DNA of 37,736 nt from Betaproteobacteria bacterium (GTDB lineage: Bacteria > Pseudomonadota > Gammaproteobacteria > Burkholderiales > Casimicrobiaceae), in contig JAAFJA010000022.1 of NCBI GenBank assembly GCA_013298765.1, forward strand, positions 1 to 37,736, given 5' to 3'. Below, piece after piece: positions 21,414 through 30,819 of the stretch; position 1 is the stretch's first letter; each line of letters starts with the position of its first letter. The notes below the pieces were generated by a model that was not told the DNA's origin, did no database searches, and saw nothing but the letters and a program-made list of their open reading frames with translations. Both the position numbers and the translations under genes were made by a program.

Positions 21414-24400
21414 GCGAACAAGCAACAACTATTAGCGTCGGAGTTGATAGCTCAGGCGTCACAGTTGCGGCTGCGAATCTTGACAAGATGGTCGCGTCAG
21501 GAACGAAAGCGGAAGGTAGTGTTGCGCGGCTTATCAAGGCCGCGCAAGAGTTCTCCAGCGGGCTAAAAGAGGGCGCGAGTCAGGCGGTTTCCGACTACAA
21601 AAAGACCCTCGAAGCCGCTGGACAATCAGGCGTAAAGCTCAGTGCAGACCTTGAAAAAGCCGCCGCGTCCGCAAAGAAAACAGGCGATGAAACCGCGAGC
21701 GCAGCGCAGAAAATCACAGGCGGATTAGGCGCGGTCGATAACTCAATCAAGAATTTTGTAATCGGCTTTGCGTCAGTTGCGGCGGTTACGGCGGTTGTAT
21801 CGAAAGAGCTTGAAAAGTTCAATAAAACGATTGACGGCCTTGCTCGTTTGGACGATCAGGCGCAATCGCTAGGCGAGACCGTAGAGAGCATTTCGAGCCT
21901 CAATGCGGTTGCAAAAATTACTGGCGTAAGTTTCGATACCGTAGGGGCTTCGCTCGCTCGCTTGACCAAAGGGCTTGCTGGAAACGACGAAGAAACCAAG
22001 GGCGCAGCTTTCGCGCTGAAGCAGCTCGGCATCGAATCGCGCGATGCAGAGGGAAAACTTCGCTCCTCGGTTGAGATCACAAAAGAAGCTACCAAAGTTC
22101 TCGGCAATGCCGCAGACTCAACCAATAAAACGGCCTACGCACAGGCCATTTACGGCAAGGGCGCGGCGGAAATCGTTCCGTATCTAAACGACCTTGCGAA
22201 GGCAAATCTAGACGTTGTATCTGCCACAACGGCGCAAGCAAAAGCAGCTACAGATTACCGCGATGCTCAGGGCGCGTTAGCCCTTGAAACGACGAAGCTC
22301 TACGGCACGATTGCAGGCGAAGTTTTGCCTGTACTGACTGACGTTATCAACGCGTTCATCGCGTCGAAAAACGAAGCTGGGTCGCTCAGTTCGACGATTA
22401 AAGGGCTTGCAGACGAGGGTTCGTTGCGCACATGGGCGCAGGGCACGGTTGTATTTGCAGCGCAAAGCGTGGACGCGCTGCTTCAGCTTCGCGAAGAGTT
22501 CAAGCGCCTTGGTCTGGATATTCAAGGGCTAGCGTTTGGCGCAAAAGGCGTTTTTGACTTGGTGGCGGCAGGTGCGGCGCGGGCGGCTGGTGCTGTGGGT
22601 GACTCGCTCGTTTTGAGCCAATCGGCATCTGACAATTTTGCCAAGTCGCGCGAGAAATTTGCAGCGAGCGAGGCGGGGCTAGGAAAGTCGTTCACAACTA
22701 CAGCCGATGCGGCTCGCGCATCAATCGAAGCATCAAACCGCCTCGCCATTGGCTACAACGCAGCCAAAGACGGCGCGGTAAAACTCGCCGATTCGTCCGC
22801 TGGTGCTTCGGTTGTATTGAAGGCTTTCAAGGGCCGCCTAGATGATGGCGGCGCTTCTGCCAAAGCTGTGTCCGATCAGTTCCTCGCTGTTGCGCGAAGC
22901 ATTCAAGAGCTGCAATCGGCGCAGACGAAAACAGAATTCAAGATTCAAGTTGATTCAATTGACGCGGCCATTGATGCGCTGAATCGACTTCGCGCCGCTG
23001 GCGTGGACTCCGCCGAAATCATCAATCAGGTAGCACAGCTTCAGGCGAGCAAGTTTGCGGCCATTGGCAAAGGCATCGATGCAGAGCGCGCCGTTATTCA
23101 GGACGCTATTGACAAGACGGTACAGGCCGCACAAAAAGCCGACGCAGCCAACGACCGCAAGGCATCAGTTGCGGCAAGTAATGCGTATCGAACAGAGCTA
23201 GCAAAGCTGCTTCCGCTTCAGGAACGAGAAAACCAACTCGCTATTCAACGCGCCAAAAACGTTGGTGACGTAGCCGACAACTACAGCAAGCTTCAGGCGC
23301 AGATTCAAGCGCAGGTTGACGGCTTTGCAAAGCTTAACCAAATCCAAGAGGACGCACTTCGATCCGCCAAAGAAGCGGGCGAGGACATCCTCCGCAATGC
23401 CGGAATCGAAGTCGAAGGCTTGAAGCTACAGGGCGAGCTGATCGGGCTCACCACGGCGCAACAAGTCAAGCTCCGAAAAGAAAAAGAGATTCAAGCGCAA
23501 ATTACGCTGAAGCAAATCGAGCTCGAACGCATCTTGAAATCGATTCAGGATCAGGGTGAAGGCGGGCAGGTCTCAGCCGAGACGGTTGGCAAGATCGCAA
23601 AGCTGCAAAGCGAAATTGATGCGCTCTACAAAACAGCGCAATCCGTCCCCGGCGCGCTCGCCGATCAAACGACGCTGAACGAATCCATTCAGCGCTGGAA
23701 AAACGCCAGCGACGAAATCACCAATTGGGTGTTCAGCGGCTTCAAAAATACGGGCGCGCTGATTCGCAAGGTCTTCAAAGACCTGTTGTTGCAGCCAACA
23801 ATTCAGCCGATCATTGGGCAGTTGCAGGGCGGTATCTCTTCGTTGCTTGGCTCCGCGCTTCAGGGCGGCGGCGGGGGCGGCGGATTCCTAGGCTCATTGT
23901 TTTCCGGCGGCTCAGGCGGCGGCTTTTTGGGCGCTGCGCCATTCGTAAACGGAGCAGGGCCGATTGCTGCGGGATCAGGATTCCTCGGCTCGCTTTCAAG
24001 CGTTTTCGGCGGCTTCCTCAATGGCGGACTGTCAGGCGGGCTTGGCGCTATCGGGGCTGGCGTCTCTGGCGGCGTCTCATCGATTGCAGGGGGCAGCATT
24101 CTCAGTGGACTGGGCAGCATTGCGGGCGCTCTCGGGCCGATTGCAATTGCAGTCGCGGCTATTGCGGCGGTCTGGAAGCCGTTGTTTGGCAGAACCCTAA
24201 AAGACTCTGGCATTGAAGCGCAGATCAGCGGCTCATCCGTGACAGGGCGCACCTTTGATTTTTACAAAGGTGGATTCTTCCGCTCTGACAAAACGACTTA
24301 CAGTGCGCTTTCCAGCGACATTACCGACTCTCTGGAGCGGGCGCGCGACACGATCTTTGGAACGCTTCGCGGGTATGCCAAAGCGCTAAATGCAGACGCG

Positions 24401-25468
24401 TCTTCTCTAGCCACCTTTTCTTCTTCCTTTAATTTTTCGACTAAAGGATTAAACGATGAGCAAATTAAGAAAAAACTAGCCGAAGAGTTTGAAAAAATCG
24501 CAAAAAACGCTGGTCAGTCAATCAATTTTGACGCGGTAGACAAAAGCTTTAGCGAGCAAGTCAAGTCGTTTGCCGGCACAGGTGAAGAGTTACTTAAATT
24601 TATTGAAAGCGCGGCTCAGTTGAAGCCGGTCATTGATTCATTAAGTGGTTCATTTCCAAAGCTCACGTTATCGCTGGGCTCGGTCCTAAAGCTCACCGAC
24701 ACGCAGAAAAAAGAACTCTCGGTTATCGCCGCAGTGTCTCCCGCTCTGGGGCAAGACGTAGGCAAGTTAGGCCGCGAATCGTATGTTGCGCAAACGCGCG
24801 GCATCGTCAATAGTTTCATTGCACAAGGCGACGCACTTGACAAGCTCGTTGAGAAGTACGGCAGCGGCACGGCTTCAATCGAAGAGCTTGCAAACGCTAC
24901 GGGCGCATTTGGTGATTCTGCAATCTCTGTAATTGCGAAGCTACAGGAAGCCAAGGCCGCGATTGACGACATCATTTCTGGCGGCGTGCGCAGCATTGAG
25001 CTTGCCGGATTGTCGCCAGAGGAAGCCAATCGCTACCTGTCTGCCGAGGCAGAGCGATTCCGCTCGCAAATCGGCGTATCTACCGATCCTGAAGCGATTC
25101 AAAAGCTCGTTAACAGCATCGTCGGAAACTCGACAAGCGTTTTCAACGGCCTTGACCCCGCCGATCAGCAAGCGCGTCGCGAAGAGTTCATTGGGCAGCT
25201 CAATGTGCTGCGTGAAGAGGCGAAGGCACGCATCGCAGAAATTGAAAAAGTCGTTCAAAGCAATTCCACGTCAAGGATGGAAGAGGTCTCCAAAGTCATT
25301 GAAAGCGCGGTCGCGAAATACTCCGAAGCCGCACAGACAACGACCGATGCGGCCAAAGCGATCAACAGCGGCGGAACCAAGCTAGAAAACGCAGCGGATT
25401 CAATTGCCGATACCTTCGGGCGCGGCGTCACGATTCGCCGCGAAACCTCTGAAGTGGGCGGCTTCTAG
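21410..25468 (+). CDS. Tape measure protein, 1352 aa
   Basis: The largest gene of the window, in the canonical place after G/GT. Ala/Lys/Gln-rich helices with coiled-coil character dominate (KAAQEFSSGLKEGASQAVSD onward). Hydrophobic segments occur near residue 115 (VIGFASVAAVTAVV) and at ~900-922 (ALGPIAIAVAAIAAVW) next to a Gly-rich stretch (~820-890), typical of the membrane-active part released during DNA entry. At about 1.5 Å per residue a tail near 200 nm is expected. The C-terminal ~350 residues are a charged helical region. No lysozyme or peptidase motif seen. Confidence 0.93.
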   Translation: MSEQATTISVGVDSSGVTVAAANLDKMVASGTKAEGSVARLIKAAQEFSSGLKEGASQAVSDYKKTLEAAGQSGVKLSADLEKAAASAKKTGDETASAAQKITGGLGAVDNSIKNFVIGFASVAAVTAVVSKELEKFNKTIDGLARLDDQAQSLGETVESISSLNAVAKITGVSFDTVGASLARLTKGLAGNDEETKGAAFALKQLGIESRDAEGKLRSSVEITKEATKVLGNAADSTNKTAYAQAIYGKGAAEIVPYLNDLAKANLDVVSATTAQAKAATDYRDAQGALALETTKLYGTIAGEVLPVLTDVINAFIASKNEAGSLSSTIKGLADEGSLRTWAQGTVVFAAQSVDALLQLREEFKRLGLDIQGLAFGAKGVFDLVAAGAARAAGAVGDSLVLSQSASDNFAKSREKFAASEAGLGKSFTTTADAARASIEASNRLAIGYNAAKDGAVKLADSSAGASVVLKAFKGRLDDGGASAKAVSDQFLAVARSIQELQSAQTKTEFKIQVDSIDAAIDALNRLRAAGVDSAEIINQVAQLQASKFAAIGKGIDAERAVIQDAIDKTVQAAQKADAANDRKASVAASNAYRTELAKLLPLQERENQLAIQRAKNVGDVADNYSKLQAQIQAQVDGFAKLNQIQEDALRSAKEAGEDILRNAGIEVEGLKLQGELIGLTTAQQVKLRKEKEIQAQITLKQIELERILKSIQDQGEGGQVSAETVGKIAKLQSEIDALYKTAQSVPGALADQTTLNESIQRWKNASDEITNWVFSGFKNTGALIRKVFKDLLLQPTIQPIIGQLQGGISSLLGSALQGGGGGGGFLGSLFSGGSGGGFLGAAPFVNGAGPIAAGSGFLGSLSSVFGGFLNGGLSGGLGAIGAGVSGGVSSIAGGSILSGLGSIAGALGPIAIAVAAIAAVWKPLFGRTLKDSGIEAQISGSSVTGRTFDFYKGGFFRSDKTTYSALSSDITDSLERARDTIFGTLRGYAKALNADASSLATFSSSFNFSTKGLNDEQIKKKLAEEFEKIAKNAGQSINFDAVDKSFSEQVKSFAGTGEELLKFIESAAQLKPVIDSLSGSFPKLTLSLGSVLKLTDTQKKELSVIAAVSPALGQDVGKLGRESYVAQTRGIVNSFIAQGDALDKLVEKYGSGTASIEELANATGAFGDSAISVIAKLQEAKAAIDDIISGGVRSIELAGLSPEEANRYLSAEAERFRSQIGVSTDPEAIQKLVNSIVGNSTSVFNGLDPADQQARREEFIGQLNVLREEAKARIAEIEKVVQSNSTSRMEEVSKVIESAVAKYSEAAQTTTDAAKAINSGGTKLENAADSIADTFGRGVTIRRETSEVGGF

Positions 25469-25989
25469 TGGGTCGCCCACTCAGCACAGGCTTTGAAAAC
25501 AAGCTGTCAGCCGCAGCAACTACGCCCGGCTATCTGGTCGAAATTGAGTTTCCAGCCATCGTCCGCTGGTCATCTTTGGGTGGCTTCCTTTGGAATTCGC
25601 AAACGTGGACTAGCAACTCGTTCAGCGTGAGCGGCTTTGGGATTGACGGTAGCGCAGAGTCCTCTGGCTCATTGACTTTCAACAACCATGACAACAGCGT
25701 CGGCACATTGTGCCTTGCAAATGGCGTTTCGAATCGAGCGATTAGGCTCTATGCCTTTGACGGATTGACCCCGGCATCCGACGAAGTCAGGCAGATATTT
25801 GACGGCTACACCGACAGCTTCGCGCTCAACATGCGCCGCGTCACGATCAGCGCCGTTTTGCGCGGCAAGCAATCCAAAAAGATTCCATCGATCCGCATTG
25901 CGCGAACCGTAGTACGGCAGCAAATCACGCGCCCCGGAACTCGATTTTTCTGGAACGAAGAAAACTACACCTTGGATAACCCGAAGTAA
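25468..25989 (+). CDS. Minor tail protein, DUF2163-like/distal tail region, 173 aa
   Basis: GTG start shares a base with the tape measure stop. β-rich: GYLVEIEFPAIVRWSSLGGF, then SSGSLTFNNHDNSVGTLCLA and RLYAFDGLTP...QIFDGYTDSF. The pattern is that of small tail-tip proteins between tape measure and gpJ in λ-like phages of betaproteobacteria (DUF2163-like, with one domain only). Likely part of the tip ring. Family assignment is moderate. Confidence 0.7.
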   Translation: MGRPLSTGFENKLSAAATTPGYLVEIEFPAIVRWSSLGGFLWNSQTWTSNSFSVSGFGIDGSAESSGSLTFNNHDNSVGTLCLANGVSNRAIRLYAFDGLTPASDEVRQIFDGYTDSFALNMRRVTISAVLRGKQSKKIPSIRIARTVVRQQITRPGTRFFWNEENYTLDNPK

Positions 25990-26327
25990 TGCCAGCCTAT
26001 CCAAACACCCTTAAACAGACCTACGACAGCACGCGCGTTCGCATCTCTGGCCTTGTATCAGACGAGGGCGGCAACGCGACGCTATGGGTGCGTAATACCG
26101 CGCCCACAGAGAAGTATTCGTTTTCTATTGTCCACAAGCTCACGCCTTCTCAACTGGCAACGCTGGAGAATTTCTACACCACAAACAAAACTGTTTTGTT
26201 TGACTTTGTGATGAACGACAACAAGGCCGTCACTTACCTAAATTGCCTCTTCACCGATGCGCCGCAGTTCGTTCGCCGTGAAGCGCGCGGCCTCGATGTT
26301 TACGTTGTGAAGTTCCGTCAGCGATGA
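25989..26327 (+). CDS. Minor tail protein, gpM-like, 112 aa
   Basis: ATG shares a base with the previous stop (TAATG). The sequence HKLTPSQLATLENFYTTNKT VLFDFVMNDNKAVTYLNCLF has the pattern of short tail-tip proteins with a conserved L---Q---L--FY segment (λ gpM-like). It precedes the gpJ-like gene with a 4-nt overlap. Confidence 0.7.
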   Translation: MPAYPNTLKQTYDSTRVRISGLVSDEGGNATLWVRNTAPTEKYSFSIVHKLTPSQLATLENFYTTNKTVLFDFVMNDNKAVTYLNCLFTDAPQFVRREARGLDVYVVKFRQR

Positions 26328-28738
26328 ACTTCAACGGCTTTCAAGGCGATCCGCGCCCAACCTTGCTACCTGACGCGCCTAGCAAGCCGCCGATCATTCC
26401 GGTCGTTCCACGCGCGCAAATTGTTCAGCAAGCGACTCGCCAAGAATTTAACGCAGTCGCAAAGTCTCCGGCAGAGCGCCAAGAAACGATTTCCGGCGTG
26501 AATGAGCTACTGCCTTTAGGTTTCGGCACAGACCGCGTCGGAGCCAAGGTAACGGCGGCGGTCGTGAGCGGTATTGACCTATACCTCCGTGCGGAATGGC
26601 ACGGCGGCGAGATTGACGGCTTCAATCAAATTCTGATCGACAATGCCGCGCCTGTTTCTGGCGTCGATATTGCCAACTACACAGGTGCTCAGGTTACGGC
26701 CGATAGTCAGCTCGTATCGGCGTTTTCGGCCAATTCGATCACCTATGCCGACACCCTAAACGGCATTGCTTACTCACGCCTGAAGTGCCCCGCAGGAACC
26801 TCTAAAGGCTTCCCGCGTCCCGTTGCTGAGCTCAGGCTAACCAAGTGCCAAACGACCAGCGGCGGCACTTATATCTACACCACAAATCCGGTGTGGCACA
26901 TCGGTTATTTGCTCAAAGACGTTTTGGGCTACTCGCTCAATTGGTCGTCATTTGCAACCGCCGCAACGGACGCCTGTGACGTGCTGGTCGGCGCAGAGAA
27001 AAAGCGCGAAATCGGGATTACGTTTTCAACAGAAATTGATGTTTGGGCGGCAATCAAGCTGCTTTTGGGTTACGCAGGCTGCTACCTCTGGTATGACAAC
27101 GGCGCATATGGCCTAACTGCCGAAACAGCGACCACGCCCACCGTGATGCAAATCACGGAAGCGCTGATGAAAAACGGCGAGATCAACGTTCAGTCTCGCA
27201 ACACACAGAACTCGCCTACCGTCGTTCGCGTTTGGTACACCGAGCGCGGCTCTACAGGGTGGATTGAATCGTATGCCGAAGCCGTTGCACCCGGCGTGGG
27301 CACAACGTTGCCCTATGTGCTTTCTGAAATTCGCATGCCGGGAATTTTTCGGTTCTCGCACGCGAACCGAGAAGCAATTGAGCGGCTGAACGAGTTCATT
27401 CTTAATGACATTGCGATCAATTTCGTTACTCGCGATCAGGGCTTAAAAATCCTTCCGGGCGACATTATCGAGGTCACTCATTCGGTAGGTTTTTCATCAA
27501 AGAAATTCCGAGTCGAAAGAAGCGAGCCGGTAGAGCTTGGTCGATACAGCATCGATGCAAAAGAGTTCGACCCCGCAAAATATTCAAGTGTTGTTGCGAC
27601 CGCTCCTACCTTTGCCGACACCAACCTCCCCAGCCCCTCAAACCCGCCCACCGTCGGCGCGATCACCCTCACCGAATCAATCAGCACCGCCCCCAGCGGC
27701 GCAATTCCGCTCTCCGTCATCAATGCGTCGTGGGCATCGATTGTGTGGCCGTTTTTGGCGAGCTATCGCGTCGTTGTGAAAGACGCTGCGGGGCTCATCG
27801 TTGACCAAGGCACAGCCAACAACACGGCAGGAACGACCACGTTTCAGTCGAAGCCGCTGCCTGCGTTTTCGACGTACACCGTTGAGGCGCGAGCGCGTTC
27901 GACTGTGGCCGAGAGTGCTACGGCAAGCACGGCGTCGATCTCTTTGGCAAGCTCTGGCGTGAGCGCGCTAGCTACGGTTTACGCGCTGCAAATTACAAGA
28001 GCTGAGCTACCGTCGTGGTCGCTTGATGGTATTGAGGCGTACGAAAGCTACGTTGGCGACAACGTACTACGTCTGCGAACACCATCCGCAAACGAGCCAG
28101 CGGAGTCAAGTATTTACACCGGAGGCAACATGCTAATCCCCGGTCGCGCCACTCAATTGCTTGATGCGGATCGCACAGTAGGCACGGTGTTTCTCGACAG
28201 CTGGATTGCGACCTCGCCGGTTTACGACATGCAATCTCAACGTACTGCAGTGTACGCACTACTCAACATTTCTAAATGGGCTCAAAACTACTTTAAGCGG
28301 CTTCGGATTACCGTGCAAGTGAGCGCCAACGCAAGCATGGTTCCGTCGCGCAGCGTGGATTTAGAGAACGCGATTTTGACAGGGCGATACGTCCGTATCA
28401 CGCTGTCGACTTTTTCGGCATCTGGCCGTCGATTTTTTTGGGCGATCTCCTTTGAAAACGCAAGTGTGGCTCAGCTTATGCCCACCGTGTCCGACGTCGT
28501 GGCCGCTACATCGTCGGCCACTGGGGCGGTAGTTGTTCAATTGCCGCGTCGCTACATTGCGATCACCGGTGTGAATGTGACTGCGCAAAGCGCGCTGCAA
28601 GCCAACCCAAGTTATTCAAACATCCTATTTTCCGAAACCGAAGTTTCGGGTAACAGCGTGCAAATACGTTGCTTTGACGCGTTTAACGCGCTCATCGCCG
28701 TGCCCTGCACAGTCGAAGTGACAGGAGTCCCTGCATGA
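26324..28738 (+). CDS. Tail tip/host specificity protein, gpJ-like, 804 aa
   Basis: Central tip protein. Early motifs: GVNELLPLGFGTDRVGAKVT; a Phage-tail_3-type core (AEWHGGEIDGFNQILIDNAA to TNPVWHIGYLLKDVLGYSLN); then GDIIEVTHSVGFSSKKFRVE, characteristic of gpJ/hub proteins. Residues ~455-540 form a fibronectin-III-like domain (LPAFSTYTVEARARS). The last ~250 residues are β-rich and probably contact the host or the Gly-rich protein encoded next. Shorter than λ J (1132 aa). Confidence 0.85.
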   Translation: MNFNGFQGDPRPTLLPDAPSKPPIIPVVPRAQIVQQATRQEFNAVAKSPAERQETISGVNELLPLGFGTDRVGAKVTAAVVSGIDLYLRAEWHGGEIDGFNQILIDNAAPVSGVDIANYTGAQVTADSQLVSAFSANSITYADTLNGIAYSRLKCPAGTSKGFPRPVAELRLTKCQTTSGGTYIYTTNPVWHIGYLLKDVLGYSLNWSSFATAATDACDVLVGAEKKREIGITFSTEIDVWAAIKLLLGYAGCYLWYDNGAYGLTAETATTPTVMQITEALMKNGEINVQSRNTQNSPTVVRVWYTERGSTGWIESYAEAVAPGVGTTLPYVLSEIRMPGIFRFSHANREAIERLNEFILNDIAINFVTRDQGLKILPGDIIEVTHSVGFSSKKFRVERSEPVELGRYSIDAKEFDPAKYSSVVATAPTFADTNLPSPSNPPTVGAITLTESISTAPSGAIPLSVINASWASIVWPFLASYRVVVKDAAGLIVDQGTANNTAGTTTFQSKPLPAFSTYTVEARARSTVAESATASTASISLASSGVSALATVYALQITRAELPSWSLDGIEAYESYVGDNVLRLRTPSANEPAESSIYTGGNMLIPGRATQLLDADRTVGTVFLDSWIATSPVYDMQSQRTAVYALLNISKWAQNYFKRLRITVQVSANASMVPSRSVDLENAILTGRYVRITLSTFSASGRRFFWAISFENASVAQLMPTVSDVVAATSSATGAVVVQLPRRYIAITGVNVTAQSALQANPSYSNILFSETEVSGNSVQIRCFDAFNALIAVPCTVEVTGVPA

Positions 28739-29154
28739 GCGCAGCATTCAAAGCCGCCTACCCCAATTCCGATTTTGGCCCTACGTTGAATGCCGACGCT
28801 GTGCGATTTAGCCTGCAAATGCTTCGCTACACCGAAATGTTTGCAGGCAATCCAGTCCCCGGCTTTGCGGTGGCAACAACCTACGACGGGTCGAATCGGT
28901 TATCGGTGCGCACCTACACCGAGCGCACGGCACACGCAGCGGCAGACACGCCCACGCGAAGCGCCGCACAGCGCTTTGTGATGCGCGTCACCTACACCTA
29001 CAACGGCAGCGGCCAGCTCTCAAAAATTCGCGGCGAGGTGAGCGCAAACAGCGGCACAACGTTTAGCAATTGGGTTGACCTTGAAGGCAACAGTTTCTAC
29101 AACTTTACGTTCACCGCAGGTCAATTGACCTCGGAAGATTGGAGCGCATCATGA
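28735..29154 (+). CDS. Tail-tip accessory protein, 139 aa
   Basis: ATGA overlap with gpJ-like gene. Predicted β-rich: FGPTLNADAVRFSLQMLRYT, then YDGSNRLSVRTYTERTAHA and TYTYNGSGQLSKIRGEVSAN. YNGSGQL-type repeats resemble short β-hairpin repeats of surface proteins. Likely a small tip or fibre-base component. No family named. Confidence 0.6.
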   Translation: MSAAFKAAYPNSDFGPTLNADAVRFSLQMLRYTEMFAGNPVPGFAVATTYDGSNRLSVRTYTERTAHAAADTPTRSAAQRFVMRVTYTYNGSGQLSKIRGEVSANSGTTFSNWVDLEGNSFYNFTFTAGQLTSEDWSAS

Positions 29155-29786
29155 GTGCAGCACTTGCTGTTATCGGCCAACTCACCAACAAAGCCTTTCG
29201 CCAAGCCACCCCCGGCACATTCAGCTTCACCCCAACGATTTCTGGGTGGTACTGGATCACCACGATGGGCGGCGGGCGAGCGGGTGGTGCTGTTACGTTT
29301 TCGGCGGCTGGACACGGCGGCATGTACGTTCGAATGCGTCATTTTTTGACGGCGGGAACGGCGTACAGCTACACCGTTGGCTCGGGTGGCGTGTTCGGCG
29401 GCACGGTCAACGGCGGCAACACATCGTTTACCGGACCTGTGTTTACCCAGACCTCGCTCGGCGCAATCGCAGGGACTGGCGCAAGAACCGACGGCGTAAC
29501 TACGGACAACGCCAACGCAACTTTGTCGGGTGACACTGTCTGGCAAGGCGCGCTAACCAGTGCGGCAGTCGGCACACGCGCTGGCGGCTGCGGCTGCTTT
29601 GTCGGCGGCACGCATGCATCGAGCTACGCAGGCGGTGCGGCCTCGATGTACGCCAACGGCGGCAACGCCAACGGCGCAGGCGCGGGCGGCAACGGTGCGC
29701 TTGGATCAGGCGGCGGCAGCGGATCAACGGCGGGCGGCAACGGCGGGCATGGGTTTTTGGAAATTGAATCGATGGGGACGGCGTAA
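29151..29786 (+). CDS. Gly-rich tail tip/adhesin-like protein, 211 aa
   Basis: ATG 29151 overlaps the previous stop; ATG 29139 is an alternative with little support. N-terminal part GTFSFTPTISGWYWITTMGG resembles the strand pattern preceding Gly-rich domains in phage tail-tip proteins. The C-terminal ~60 residues are Gly/Asn/Ala runs (NGGNANGAGAGGNGALGSGG), typical of polyglycine-II adhesin tips such as the phage S16 type. A receptor-binding role is inferred. Last tail gene before lysis. Confidence 0.7.
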   Translation: MSAALAVIGQLTNKAFRQATPGTFSFTPTISGWYWITTMGGGRAGGAVTFSAAGHGGMYVRMRHFLTAGTAYSYTVGSGGVFGGTVNGGNTSFTGPVFTQTSLGAIAGTGARTDGVTTDNANATLSGDTVWQGALTSAAVGTRAGGCGCFVGGTHASSYAGGAASMYANGGNANGAGAGGNGALGSGGGSGSTAGGNGGHGFLEIESMGTA

Positions 29787-30055
29787 TGACAGACGAACAA
29801 TTTAACGACATCAACACGCGCGTAAAAGCGCTGGAGCAGACCATGCCAACGCTCAAAAATGCTATTGATGAAAACACCAAACTGACCCAGCAAACGCTTG
29901 AAAAAACAGGCGACATGCTCAGTGTTTTTGAAGGGCTAACGGGCGCGTTTAAGAGCATTGAACGGCTCGGCAAGCTCTTGCAGCCGCTCGGATGGATCGC
30001 GGGCGCAATCGCTGCTTTTGTGGCGCTTTGGGCTTCGTTGAAGGGCGGCAAATGA
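29786..30055 (+). CDS. Coiled-coil membrane protein, holin-region, 89 aa
   Basis: ATG shares a base with the previous stop. Residues ~1-60 are heptad-like (FNDINTRVKALEQTMPTLKN and on), then one transmembrane helix LGWIAGAIAAFVALWASL and a short GGK tail. This is the layout of XhlA-like phage proteins encoded with holins and endolysins. It might be a holin or holin partner. Confidence 0.65.
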   Translation: MTDEQFNDINTRVKALEQTMPTLKNAIDENTKLTQQTLEKTGDMLSVFEGLTGAFKSIERLGKLLQPLGWIAGAIAAFVALWASLKGGK

Positions 30056-30498
30056 GCGCCGCGAAAAAAGCCGTCGTTACGGCGGCTACAGGCGCGGCAG
30101 CGCTCGCCATCGGCGCATTCATTCCAGCGCCTGACGACCCGTCGCTTAGCGGTTATCAAAGGCGCTGCGCCAATGCGCTATCGGTTTTCGTATCGCAGAT
30201 TCCGCGCATTGATCGCGGGCAATACTCCGTATCTTATGGTGAAGCCTTTCGCCCGCAATCGGTCGCTGCGGCCTACGCGCGGCAGGGCGTTGGCATTGCA
30301 AATAGCCTGCACACGCAGCGCCTTGCAATTGACCTCAACTTGTTCATCGACGGCGAATTTCAAACGAGCAGTGAAGCGCATAGGCCGCTGGCTGATTTGT
30401 GGCTCGCGATGGGCAAGCAATTGGGCGTAGAGCCCGCCGCAGGGTACTACTTCAACGACGGCAATCATTATTCGTGTGCTTGGGGGAATCGCAAATGA
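30052..30498 (+). CDS. M15-family endolysin with SAR-like N-terminus, 148 aa
   Basis: Predicted peptidoglycan peptidase (L-alanyl-D-glutamate or related, M15). SLHTQRLAIDLNLFIDGEF gives the zinc motif (SxHxxxxAxD); the C-terminal DGNHYSCAW carries the third ligand His. The N-terminus AVVTAATGAAALAIGAFI is weakly hydrophobic and Ala/Gly-rich, the composition of signal-anchor-release domains, so it may export itself and await release. ATG 30052 overlaps the preceding stop. Length fits phage M15 enzymes (T5 lysozyme 137 aa) plus the anchor. Confidence 0.85.
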   Translation: MSAAKKAVVTAATGAAALAIGAFIPAPDDPSLSGYQRRCANALSVFVSQIPRIDRGQYSVSYGEAFRPQSVAAAYARQGVGIANSLHTQRLAIDLNLFIDGEFQTSSEAHRPLADLWLAMGKQLGVEPAAGYYFNDGNHYSCAWGNRK

Positions 30499-30514
30499 AA
30501 GGCAATTTGAAATT

Positions 30515-30652
30515 ATGGAACTAGCATTTTTTGCCGCAGGTTTCGCCGCTGGCGTGTTTCGATCAGACATTTTTAACCTTGCAAAATCAGCCGTTGAAAA
30601 CTTTCAGAAATGGCGAGCCGAGCGCGCAAAAAAGAAAGAGGAAAGCAAATGA
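30515..30652 (+). CDS. Small membrane protein in lysis cassette, 45 aa
   Basis: ATG 30515 has AAAGG 11 nt upstream. N-terminal ELAFFAAGFAAGVFRSDIF is a short hydrophobic helix, followed by a highly basic tail (KWRAERAKKKEESK). Its stop overlaps the next ATG by 4 nt. Position and topology suggest a small holin-like or lysis accessory peptide. A competing 9-codon frame starts at 30495. Confidence 0.55.
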   Translation: MELAFFAAGFAAGVFRSDIFNLAKSAVENFQKWRAERAKKKEESK

Positions 30653-30819
30653 AATCTTTAATCAAGCAGCGAGGGTACTGGGAAAGGGACGATAAAAACT
30701 TAAAGTACCTTGGCGCAATTGCTGCAATGATGATTTCTGTCACAACCATTGTTGGCTGGGAGTTTGCCAAGTGGTCTTGGCCGTACATTCGCTCGATTTT
30801 GTTGGCGGCGCTGCAATGA
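30649..30819 (+). CDS. Small membrane protein, possible holin, 56 aa
   Basis: ATG 30649 overlaps the preceding stop; an upstream in-frame ATG (30610) lies within that gene. A charged N-terminus is followed by YLGAIAAMMISVTTIVGWEF and the hydrophobic WPYIRSILLAALQ end, giving one clear and perhaps a second membrane helix. The position between endolysin and spanins supports holin or antiholin, without family evidence. Confidence 0.6.
   Translation: MKSLIKQRGYWERDDKNLKYLGAIAAMMISVTTIVGWEFAKWSWPYIRSILLAALQ

Noticed and set aside
29500-30159. 219-codon frame antisense to Gly-rich and lysis genes
   Set aside because: Arg/Pro/Cys-rich product mirrors the Gly codon repeats of the + strand gene.
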